A DNA stretch of 27,034 nucleotides from a virus, in IMG/VR virus record IMGVR_UViG_3300042479_000566, positions 1-27,034 of that record. One strand, 5' to 3'. This document shows positions 15,271-21,776 of this stretch, piece after piece. Each line of letters begins with the position of its first letter. The first letter of the stretch is position 1. Under the pieces are notes generated by a model that did no database searches, had not been told where the DNA came from, and was given only the letters and a program-made list of their open reading frames with translations. Made by a program: the position numbers and the translations under genes.

Positions 15271-16321
15271 TGCTTATTTCCTTGTTGTTTAACACTTGTC
15301 TTTCCCAGTGTTGATACTTTCTACCACAATGAGAATCACACAAGATTAATCTGCCATCTTTGTATTTTTCTATTTTCCAACGTTCTTCAATTTGATTGAA
15401 CCATTCTGTTGCAGCCTCTAGACCTATTTCAAGTGCATTGTTGTTGACATGGTCTACAATGGTCTTTAGTTGAGTGTGTACTAGGTCATACCAAGGTCCA
15501 TCCATAAATGTTCGGGGGAACGCACCAAGATAACAGCAAGGATACACTTCTCCATTGGCAGCAACAAAAATAGTTTCACTGCGGTTGCTATAACAGTCTA
15601 ATGTTTCTTTTTCTTCTGGCGGCAGCCGCGGAGTTGTATGGTGTTGCCATTGTATTATTTGATCAATAGTTCGTGGTCCATTACGGTCGTCGACGATGCC
15701 TAAGATATGCGTCATATTTCCTTGGCGATCAAACGCCGGTCCCCAGTCTCTGCCGTGATCAGTAAGATCAAATCTATAAAATCCCAAAGTTTTAGCCATT
15801 TCACGACAAGCATCAATTTGATGCAGGTTGTGTCGAAATTTGATCATCTTCCACACAGCACGACTGCCCGTGGTCATCACAGTCTCTGCATTACGAATGA
15901 TATTTTGCCAATGGGTGTCTACTCTATACATAGCATGAGTGTCTTCGAGTCCGTCTAAATCAAATATTACTTCAACATTGCATTTAGCAATACGTGTCCA
16001 AAATTCGCGATCTCTTGCACTGCCATTGGTGTTGATTGTAATTTTGGTAGAAGGATTGACGCTACGTAAATACTCAACAATTTCCACAGCGTCTGGCGCC
16101 ATTACAAAGTCGCCAAAATTACCGCAAAAATCAATGAGCCGCAATTGGCGAATAAAATCAACAGAAAATATCTGTTTGACTTGTTCCAGCGATAATGACG
16201 TTTCGGGATACCCAAAGTTGTGTGGATATCCGTTTGCGTTCCTTACACACAACGGGCATCGTGCGTTGCAAAGTGTCGTGAGTTCTAGGTGTATCTCTTT
16301 AACATTATCGATGGTGATCAT
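15254..16321 (-). CDS. Radical SAM enzyme with SPASM/twitch-type C-terminal Cys cluster
   Basis: This is a 355-residue protein. CNARCPLC (C18, C22, C25) is the CX3CX2C motif that binds the 4Fe-4S cluster for SAM cleavage. FCGNFGDF, TINTNGSARD and EVIFDLDGLEDTH are the usual barrel strands. The C-terminal part has DCYSN, GEVYPCCYLG and LCDSHCGRK, a set of cysteines consistent with a SPASM or twitch domain holding an auxiliary cluster. Such enzymes often modify peptides (RiPP maturation, formylglycine formation) or sugars. It is immediately followed by two 2OG oxygenases with overlapping genes, a pairing that suggests sequential modification of one substrate. No obvious short precursor peptide was seen nearby, though small frames were only scanned by eye. 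Confidence 0.9.
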   Translation of the reverse strand: MITIDNVKEIHLELTTLCNARCPLCVRNANGYPHNFGYPETSLSLEQVKQIFSVDFIRQLRLIDFCGNFGDFVMAPDAVEIVEYLRSVNPSTKITINTNGSARDREFWTRIAKCNVEVIFDLDGLEDTHAMYRVDTHWQNIIRNAETVMTTGSRAVWKMIKFRHNLHQIDACREMAKTLGFYRFDLTDHGRDWGPAFDRQGNMTHILGIVDDRNGPRTIDQIIQWQHHTTPRLPPEEKETLDCYSNRSETIFVAANGEVYPCCYLGAFPRTFMDGPWYDLVHTQLKTIVDHVNNNALEIGLEAATEWFNQIEERWKIEKYKDGRLILCDSHCGRKYQHWERQVLNNKEISNGTVD

Positions 16322-16339
16322 GATGTATATAGCTCACTT

Positions 16340-16371
16340 TTGGATTCCCGGTAGCGAATCGGGCCGTCCAA
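16340..16371. other. Stem-loop in the gap upstream of the radical SAM gene
   Basis: TTGGA (16340-16344) pairs with TCCAA (16367-16371), and inside it CCCG (16347-16350) pairs with CGGG (16360-16363) around a 9-base loop. It fills the middle of the 93-base gap between two leftward genes. There is no T-run behind it on the minus strand, so it is not a standard intrinsic terminator. It could be an attenuator or RNA-processing site. Confidence 0.4.
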
Positions 16372-16414
16372 GGCAGCAGCCGCCTCACACTTGAGTCAGT
16401 AACAAGTACTGGTC

Positions 16415-17275
16415 CTAAGGTAGTGTGATCAGAGGTTCATTATGATATTTAACTATTGTTTGACAAGTTACCTTTTTTATTGAATCTAAATCAAGATTTA
16501 AAAAATTATCAAAACTGATATCAGCATATTTTTCTATTAGACGAATGTTTGCCAGTTTATATGCGTGTATCACGTCAATTAATTCATAGTTAGGAGTTAT
16601 ATTTGCCCAAGAGCACAGTTCTGTGTACACTTGTTTTGTATCACCAAAATATAATTCATCTACATTGAACAACTTGGTACTGTTAAACATTAAATATTCT
16701 GCGTAGACACGTCTTCTTCTGCTTTCAAGTGCATCAATATTAATTTCTTTCCACGAGTCTAATGTTGTTGACAAATGATTTAAAAAATCGGGCACACAGC
16801 CGGCAACAGAAAATGCTTCTGCTTCGTACCAATAATAAAAATTCCTGTTAATTGCTTGTTTGAAATTGTCCCAAGTATTATTTTCTAACATTAGCGTTTT
16901 AATTCCGCTAGGAGTATTAACATTAAGTTTGAAGTATGTGGTCTTGAGTAAAAAAAGAATTGAATAATAAAAATGATACTTTGTCGAAACATCTGCAATA
17001 AACAAATTTGCCTGCCCTGTACGTAAAATTTCATTTAATGAAGGAGACAACTTAGGATGAACAGGTACAAATAACAATTGATCACTGCCGTCAGAATCAA
17101 TTTGCCATTGGGCATGTTCTTTGAGACTTACGGCAGCATATTTGTTATTTGGTAATTGTTTTATGTCAACTGTGGCGCACTCTTGGTGATGATTGAAAAG
17201 ATAACTTAAAAACTCTCCGCCTTGCCCGCCAATGTACATTATCAACTGTAATTTGTTAGGTTGAACGCAAATCAT
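16415..17275 (-). CDS. AT-rich phage protein with glycine-rich loop, function unknown
   Basis: This is a 286-residue protein. Near the N-terminus, LIMYIGGQGGEFLSYLFNHH (11-30) is a strand, glycine-rich loop and helix that recalls nucleotide- or PAPS-binding starts of sulfotransferase-like proteins. The classical P-loop lysine is missing and I see no second motif. The central region is rich in aromatic residues (FYYSILFLLKTTYFKL, about 102-117) and could be a buried core; no clear transmembrane helix pair is present. The gene is noticeably AT-richer than the neighbouring deaminase and radical SAM genes, which points to a separate origin. It starts 8 bases after the deaminase stop. Confidence 0.65.
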   Translation of the reverse strand: MICVQPNKLQLIMYIGGQGGEFLSYLFNHHQECATVDIKQLPNNKYAAVSLKEHAQWQIDSDGSDQLLFVPVHPKLSPSLNEILRTGQANLFIADVSTKYHFYYSILFLLKTTYFKLNVNTPSGIKTLMLENNTWDNFKQAINRNFYYWYEAEAFSVAGCVPDFLNHLSTTLDSWKEINIDALESRRRRVYAEYLMFNSTKLFNVDELYFGDTKQVYTELCSWANITPNYELIDVIHAYKLANIRLIEKYADISFDNFLNLDLDSIKKVTCQTIVKYHNEPLITLP

Positions 17276-17283
17276 CTAATACA

Positions 17284-17916
17284 TTATTTGCCAGCAACTG
17301 CCAGTGCGGCACCTTTGTTAAAACTTGGTGACCAAGGGCTATTGCCCTGCTTCAGACCTTTGCGCTTGCTCCATTCGTATCCAGCACGATGCCCGCTACA
17401 GTCTTTGGTACACTGCGATCCTAAGAATGATAGTTCGTCTAAGTGATCTTTTAAAAATGTATCAGCAAACGCCTTGCACAGTTCTTTGATACGTGGGTTG
17501 GTTGTGGTCTTGACATGAAACTTTTTGCGTGTTTCGTCCTGTGATGGATCTGCGTAGCCTGCATACACTTTGTGTACACCAGAACGATTGATCAAGTCTG
17601 TGCAACTTTCGCCATGGCGATCTGGCATGTCTTTTGTGCAAGGACTCAGCGTTGTGATTATGATGCTGCCTTCAGGAATGCTGCCAAACTGTTCCATGTA
17701 AGCATCCATTGCCGCACGTTCTGCGTGTACACGTGACCCATCTTCGGCAGGATAGTTTATGGCACTTACACAAACATCATTGGGATCCAACACTGCGGCA
17801 GCCACCATGCCTAGATCAGTATGGTCACGTTTGGCTCGAACGATTTCACTGCAGAGATCCACTAGAATGCGATCTAGTTTGTCTAGGTTCTTGATTCTGA
17901 AGTCACTTAACAGCAT
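17284..17916 (-). CDS. Cytidine/deoxycytidylate deaminase-family protein with C-terminal Cys/His tail
   Basis: This is a 210-residue protein. The zinc motifs are HAE (64-66, His ligand and catalytic Glu) and PC...C (C93 and C105, with an 11-residue loop between them, longer than the PCxxC of dCMP deaminase). Strands around MVAAAVLD and GSIIITTLSPC fit the deaminase fold. A second short module follows after about residue 165: CTKDCSGHRAGYEWSKRKG, then SPSFNKGAALAVAG. This tail recurs, from memory, on unrelated proteins of aquatic phages and may bind metal or nucleic acid. A nucleotide-pool role (dCMP to dUMP) is possible, but a nucleic-acid or other substrate is equally open. The start shares one base with the stop of the small gene upstream. 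Confidence 0.8.
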   Translation of the reverse strand: MLLSDFRIKNLDKLDRILVDLCSEIVRAKRDHTDLGMVAAAVLDPNDVCVSAINYPAEDGSRVHAERAAMDAYMEQFGSIPEGSIIITTLSPCTKDMPDRHGESCTDLINRSGVHKVYAGYADPSQDETRKKFHVKTTTNPRIKELCKAFADTFLKDHLDELSFLGSQCTKDCSGHRAGYEWSKRKGLKQGNSPWSPSFNKGAALAVAGK

Positions 17917-17993
17917 TATACCGGTGAGTAGGGATTGCGGAAACGATCGTATCCGTCATCTTCTGGATATACTGGATATTCGTTTGTGTTCAT
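17916..17993 (-). CDS. Tiny 25-codon gene between the array protein and the deaminase
   Basis: A minus-strand frame from ATG 17993 to TAA 17916 encodes MNTNEYPVYPEDDGYDRFRN followed by PYSPV. Its ATG overlaps the stop of the 698-codon gene by 4 bases (ATGA), and its TAA shares one base with the deaminase ATG (TAATG). Such tight junctions on both sides are the rule in this operon and support real translation. The peptide is acidic, rich in Tyr and Pro, and has no recognisable domain. It fills the whole gap between its neighbours. Confidence 0.7.
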   Translation of the reverse strand: MNTNEYPVYPEDDGYDRFRNPYSPV

Positions 17994-20086
17994 TTTTTAG
18001 GTTGCACCGCTACAGGAACGTTTCGGTACACACGTTTTTCGGGGTCGTACACAGTCTTTAATGGGCCTGCACCGGCCAACTGTTTAAGACGTGCCATGGC
18101 CGCGTCAAACTTGTCGGCATCCATGTCGCCAACTTTTTCTTGAGATTCATTAGCAGGTGCTCTGGTGTAAGTTCCGTTTGGGTTTAGTTCCACTTTGGTT
18201 GAGCCCATGCTTCTAGATCCAACAGCCATTGACGGCGCAGTGACAACTTCGCCTTGTCCGGTTGCTTGAGCATCTGAGTTCCATTTATATTGCTTGCCCT
18301 TGTACGTTAGTATCCGAGTATCAACATCGTACTGTGCCTGAGGTTTTGCAAGATTGATTGAAGACGTTGACTGAGTTGGTGCAGTATCAGTTGCCTGTTG
18401 AGTTGCAATCGGCTTGCCTGTTAAACGATTGATGCCAGGATCATCTCCAGGCATGACTCTAGCTTGTGCTCCGCCTGCGCCCAGTGCCATTGCACCTGCC
18501 AATGCCGCGCCACCTAATTTTTCTTTCCAGCCTTCCTCTAATTCAGGTTCTTGATTGGATTCAATGTAGTCAGCCGCTGTGTCAAGATAGTCAGCAGCCA
18601 GGGTAACTTTCATCTGCACCCACTCTGGCATGTTTTCGTTGTCATCCAACAGGCCGTCAAGTCTACGGGCCGCACGTACAATGGTGTTCATTTGATCTCT
18701 AGCTTGGTCGCCTTCGTAATCGTATTCGCCAGAGTCAGCGTGGTCAACCGAGTATCCGTCGCTGTCTACATCGCCTTCTGCTAGGCCTTCGCCTAACGCA
18801 TCTATCTCTGCTTGCATTGCAGCCGCAAGTTTAGGGTTCTTTGCCTTCATTGCATCAATCTTTGCCTGCATTGCTGTTTTCACTTGTGCAGGATCACCAT
18901 TTGCTATTTTTACATTGCCGGGCGCAGTAGATGTTTGCGTAATGTTATTTGTAACGTTAGATGGATTTTGCCTTACGCCTTGTCGGACCAGTTCGGCATT
19001 CTGTGCATCTCGTTCAGCGGCAGCGGCTTGTGATTTTTGGCGGTTTGCTTGATACTCTACTTCACGGGCTGCCTCTTGTTTGTCCAACTCTTTTTGCCAT
19101 TCAGGTGTAGGTTTACCGGTAACTCCGTCATACTTAGCACCCTTACCTGTTGCAGGATCATATGGTTTATCAAGCGTAGATGGTGCCTTCGTTGTAGGTT
19201 GCTGTTGTGCAGGTTGTGTTGCGGCTGGTTGTGCGGCAGTGGCCGCCGGCCGTTGTTGTGCAGTTTGTGCGGCGGCAGCTTGGTTAGCTTGTTTAGCTTG
19301 TTTAATCTGGTCAGGTTTCATGCCTGGAAATTTAGTTAGGTCTAAGGTACCACCTTTTGCCACTGCACCGGGTGCGGCTTTGGCAGCAACTTGCGGCTTG
19401 CCAGTGTTCGGATCATATCCTTGTGGAGCGGCTGCGATTCTTGCTTGTGTAGCCGCATCAGGGACTACTGGTGCCGGAGCGGCCGGAGTAGGTGCTGCCG
19501 CCGATTGTCCTGGCTTGGTAAACATACTTTTGGCTTTGTTGACCATGTTGCCTACAAAGCCTTCGTCCATGTCATCATCTGCTACACCTTGTTGGTCAGC
19601 AGTTTTACGACGAGCAACATCGCTCAAGTGTGTGACCACGCCACGTGGATCTTTGGGCTGACCTTGCTTGTTTTTTTCGACTGGGTGCCATTCTGAGTCG
19701 TCTTTCCAACTCACAACTTTACCTTGTTTGTCCTTGACTTCTGTGTGGCCTTCTGCTACACCTTGTTGCTTATCGTTGGGGTTGGTAGTCAACATGAACT
19801 CTTTGTCTTTGTTGAACAGCTTGGCCTGCATTATACGTGCGGCTTTGTTTGCGGCTGCCTTATCTTGGAATGCATAAGGATTGCCTGATTTATCTTTGAT
19901 CAGTTTGCCATTGAGGCGAATATACCAAGTATTTGATTGTTGATCAAGGCCGTGATTCTCATCATTGGCACCACCATCTGCACGATATGCTTGTGAGTCT
20001 TTGCCAAAGCCGCTGGTGCTATTGGCAACGTCACGTTCGTATGCGTCACGTGGGTCTCTCATTTCATATAGGTCATTTAGGTTCAT
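17990..20086 (-). CDS. Large modular low-complexity virion-type protein (698 aa)
   Basis: Regions are, in order: residues 50-100 a small module (WYIRLNGKLIKDKSG...AAANKAARIM); 108-112 QGVAE; 118-165 a WKDDSEWHPVEKNKQ module; 166-170 QGVAD; 190-430 an Ala/Gln/Pro-rich linker and helical stretch with repeated YDPxTGKx units (224, 309, 319); 433-437 EGLAE; 463-510 a helical module (NMPEWVQMKVTLAADYLDTA); 524-542 a short Ala/Gly hydrophobic segment; 583-603 a beta module; and 650-698 a DMDADKFDAAMARLKQLAG tail ending in basic residues. No enzyme motif is visible. The EGLAE/QGVAE motifs recur in neighbouring genes at domain borders. I infer a virion-internal or scaffold-like polyprotein. The start shares one base with the upstream stop. 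Confidence 0.75.
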   Translation of the reverse strand: MNLNDLYEMRDPRDAYERDVANSTSGFGKDSQAYRADGGANDENHGLDQQSNTWYIRLNGKLIKDKSGNPYAFQDKAAANKAARIMQAKLFNKDKEFMLTTNPNDKQQGVAEGHTEVKDKQGKVVSWKDDSEWHPVEKNKQGQPKDPRGVVTHLSDVARRKTADQQGVADDDMDEGFVGNMVNKAKSMFTKPGQSAAAPTPAAPAPVVPDAATQARIAAAPQGYDPNTGKPQVAAKAAPGAVAKGGTLDLTKFPGMKPDQIKQAKQANQAAAAQTAQQRPAATAAQPAATQPAQQQPTTKAPSTLDKPYDPATGKGAKYDGVTGKPTPEWQKELDKQEAAREVEYQANRQKSQAAAAERDAQNAELVRQGVRQNPSNVTNNITQTSTAPGNVKIANGDPAQVKTAMQAKIDAMKAKNPKLAAAMQAEIDALGEGLAEGDVDSDGYSVDHADSGEYDYEGDQARDQMNTIVRAARRLDGLLDDNENMPEWVQMKVTLAADYLDTAADYIESNQEPELEEGWKEKLGGAALAGAMALGAGGAQARVMPGDDPGINRLTGKPIATQQATDTAPTQSTSSINLAKPQAQYDVDTRILTYKGKQYKWNSDAQATGQGEVVTAPSMAVGSRSMGSTKVELNPNGTYTRAPANESQEKVGDMDADKFDAAMARLKQLAGAGPLKTVYDPEKRVYRNVPVAVQPKK

Positions 20087-20784
20087 TATGCTTCCTCAAT
20101 ATAGTCGGCTGACAGATCTTGTTTACGCTGTCTAGCCATGTACATTTCCAATGCCATCTGTGCTTGGTCCAAGTTCTTAAAGCGGCTCTTCATTGCACGT
20201 CCACCATGACGAATTTCAAATCCCGCACGTTCGTCTCCGTATATTTCGCAAGCACGACCATCTTCTAATGCAACGGTTTTAACCGGTGCCGATTCAGCAT
20301 AGGTTGGTTCTTGCACAGGTGTTGTGGGCATTTGTACAATGGGATTCTCGTCGGTGGGATCTTCTGCAACAGCAGTGATTTGTTTGGCAATGATGCTGGC
20401 ATCTTTCGCAGGCTTTTTACTGATGTCACGATCTACTTGAACCCGGTCTTTTAAGTCAGTGTCTTTCTTTTCGTCAGCAATACTGTCAAGGTAGTCAGCA
20501 AAGGACTTTTTAACCTTGTCTAACTTGTCTTCACTGGTCACTGCTTCTTCCAGTGCATCCTGTTCAGGTTCTTCACTTTCGTTAGAGCCAACCATGTAAC
20601 CAGCACTGGGAGCTTTCTTATCAGGATCGCCACCCAGCACTGGACCTTGATCGGGCATTTTAAATAATGCAGGCATTTGTGGCACAGACTTTTGTTGTGC
20701 GTTCAATCCTTTAGTAACCGTATCTGGGGTGATAGTGCTTTCAATCAATGCAAGCCTCTGCATTATTGTGTAAATTTCATCCAT
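20086..20784 (-). CDS. Acidic linker-rich protein with C-terminal 60-residue module
   Basis: This is a 232-residue protein. Residues 1-160 are polar and disordered-looking (GGDPDKKAPSAG, SNESEEPEQDALEE), with a charged helix around KKSFADYLDSIADEKKDTDL and an AVAED sequence near 138. Residues ~170-225 form a compact module (TVALEDGRACEIYGDERAGF, then MKSRFKNLDQAQMALEMYMARQ). This resembles modules seen, from memory, at the end of other aquatic phage proteins. Function unknown. It starts one base after the Dps stop and ends fused to the next start (TAATG), so it is coupled to both. I place it with the virion-type array. Confidence 0.7.
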   Translation of the reverse strand: MDEIYTIMQRLALIESTITPDTVTKGLNAQQKSVPQMPALFKMPDQGPVLGGDPDKKAPSAGYMVGSNESEEPEQDALEEAVTSEDKLDKVKKSFADYLDSIADEKKDTDLKDRVQVDRDISKKPAKDASIIAKQITAVAEDPTDENPIVQMPTTPVQEPTYAESAPVKTVALEDGRACEIYGDERAGFEIRHGGRAMKSRFKNLDQAQMALEMYMARQRKQDLSADYIEEA

Positions 20785-20785
20785 G

Positions 20786-21226
20786 TTATGCCCTCGCGTC
20801 CTTCAAATAACTTTTCAGTTGCCACTGATACTTGCCGTGTTGGCTTTGGCGTTCTGCGGCAAAGTTTGCAATGTCTTCACGACCTTCGGCAGCGGCAGCT
20901 TCAAAAACTTGCCGGCTCATGCCAATCATGATCTGTGTATCTGCGAGTAATTCTTCCAGCATCAAACGAGCACGTGGCACTTTGGTTTGATCCGGTATCT
21001 GTGTTAGTTCTAAGAAGCGGCTGAGACTGCCGGGAGCATATTCATCTGTGGTACGAATGTATTCAGCAATGGGATCTACTGCTGAATATGAATCTTCGTA
21101 GATGTTGGAAAAGAATTCGTGTAGTTCACCAAAGTCAGGTCCTTCTACATTCCAATGAAAATAGTGTGCCTTCAAATAGTACGAAAACGTACTGGCCAAA
21201 TAGGTCTTTAGTAAATCACTTAACAT
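20786..21226 (-). CDS. dps: Dps-like ferritin-family protein
   Basis: This is a 146-residue, four-helix-type protein. HYFHWNVEGPDFGELHEFF (21-39) is the Dps signature. H24, H36, D51 and E55 align with E. coli Dps H51, H63, D78 and E82 of the inter-subunit ferroxidase site. The residue matching D67 is Ser40, so one ligand is replaced. The protein lacks the Lys-rich N-terminal tail that E. coli Dps uses for DNA binding. Dps forms a 12-subunit shell that oxidises Fe(II) and protects DNA. A clear AAGGA ribosome site precedes the ATG, which overlaps the upstream gene by 11 bases. It sits within an array of proteins with capsid-targeting-like leaders but has no such leader itself. Confidence 0.88.
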   Translation of the reverse strand: MLSDLLKTYLASTFSYYLKAHYFHWNVEGPDFGELHEFFSNIYEDSYSAVDPIAEYIRTTDEYAPGSLSRFLELTQIPDQTKVPRARLMLEELLADTQIMIGMSRQVFEAAAAEGREDIANFAAERQSQHGKYQWQLKSYLKDARA

Positions 21227-21416
21227 TTGTTTTCCTTGCTTTCTTTCTCATACTTTTCGGTGTGTTTGGAAAAGGGTCATTGGTATATTTACCAGAAAAG
21301 AAACTATCGGGATTTCTTGCAATCATGCCACCCACGGGCATGGCCACTGTGGCAACGCTACCACTACTGGTGGCACCAACGGACGCATTTTCTTTGATAA
21401 ATTCCTGAGCTCTCAT
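21216..21416 (-). CDS. Small protein with capsid-targeting-like leader MRAQEFIKE
   Basis: This is a 66-residue protein. The first nine residues match the MRAxEFIxE leader shared with two other genes here and resemble the T4 internal-protein leader. Cleavage after Glu9 would release a ~57-residue mature peptide. That peptide has a glycine/serine/alanine-rich middle (SVGATSSGSVATVAMPVGG) and a basic tail (SMRKKARKTNVK). The basic tail would suit binding to packaged DNA. The ATG overlaps the upstream stop by 4 bases (ATGA), and the 3' end overlaps the Dps start. Function is inferred only from the leader and composition. Confidence 0.75.
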   Translation of the reverse strand: MRAQEFIKENASVGATSSGSVATVAMPVGGMIARNPDSFFSGKYTNDPFPNTPKSMRKKARKTNVK

Positions 21417-21694
21417 GTGAGTATCTTTAGTAGATTTCCTTTGATTTTTCCGGGACCGTAATCCACACGCATATTCAAAACACGTATGGTGGCACCGGGA
21501 GAATTGACAAGTTCGTAACTGATTACATATTCGCCCGGCTCTGCTTCGATCTGTATCATTTCTTCAAGATATTCATCCCGCCAACGCCAGGTTCTTTCAG
21601 CAAATAATTCGTCATCTACGTAAACGCGGTAAACAGGTGGAGTTTCAGTCCAACTGCAATCAACGTCACATAGCACACGAATAAACTGTTTCAT
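21413..21694 (-). CDS. Conserved beta-rich phage protein of unknown function
   Basis: This is a 93-residue protein. Alternating strands (YRVYVDDELFAERTW, YLEEMIQIEAEPGEYVISYE, ATIRVLNMRV) predict a small beta-sandwich like those of carbohydrate-binding or virion accessory domains. From memory, similar short proteins occur in T4-like cyanophages without a known role. Its ATG is only 4 bases after a minus-strand GCTAAATA box, with no Shine-Dalgarno sequence between. It is the first leftward gene after the divergent gap shared with the desaturase, and it overlaps the small leader-bearing gene by 4 bases. Confidence 0.7.
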   Translation of the reverse strand: MKQFIRVLCDVDCSWTETPPVYRVYVDDELFAERTWRWRDEYLEEMIQIEAEPGEYVISYELVNSPGATIRVLNMRVDYGPGKIKGNLLKILT

Positions 21695-21698
21695 ATTG

Positions 21699-21706
21699 TA
21701 TTTAGC
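21699..21706 (-). promoter_or_regulatory. GCTAAATA box facing leftward array
   Basis: Minus-strand GCTAAATAC resembles the T4 late box with two changes and lies 4 bases from the ATG at 21694. It mirrors CTTAAATAC on the plus strand (21765-21773), which lies 4 bases from the desaturase ATG. If both are promoters, transcripts would start at or near the start codons. Confidence 0.35.
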
Positions 21707-21721
21707 GTGATTAACTGTATA

Positions 21722-21740
21722 GTTAAATTAGCAATTTAAC
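21722..21740. repeat. Perfect inverted repeat in the divergent gap
   Basis: GTTAAATT and AATTTAAC form an 8-bp perfect palindrome around AGC, centred in the 82-base gap between the leftward array and the rightward desaturase. It lies between the two facing TAAATAC boxes. It could be an operator for a dimeric regulator or a weak bidirectional hairpin. Confidence 0.5.
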
Positions 21741-21746
21741 AGTGGG

Positions 21747-21754
21747 TATAAATC
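21747..21754 (+). promoter_or_regulatory. Late-promoter-like TATAAATC before desaturase
   Basis: TATAAATC is one base from the T4 late consensus and lies 22 bases before the desaturase ATG, similar to the distance at the HNH gene. No good Shine-Dalgarno sequence is visible downstream of it. Confidence 0.45.
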
Positions 21755-21776
21755 AGTAGTTCTACTTAAATACTCA

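Noticed and set aside
16340-16371. Possible tRNA T-arm or partial tRNA
   Set aside because: The minus strand has a TTCG-containing loop with a 5-bp outer stem, but the stem/loop geometry is wrong, the universal A and C positions do not fit, and no anticodon or D arm could be folded.
18900-19500. CRISPR or DNA repeat array suggested by repeated Gln/Ala codons
   Set aside because: The repetition is codon-level low complexity without equal-length repeats and spacers.
19080-19661. 193-codon rightward frame opposite the 698-codon gene
   Set aside because: It is rich in Cys, Ala and Gly because it is the complement of Ala/Gln/Pro codons; it has no ribosome site and lies wholly within a well-supported leftward gene.
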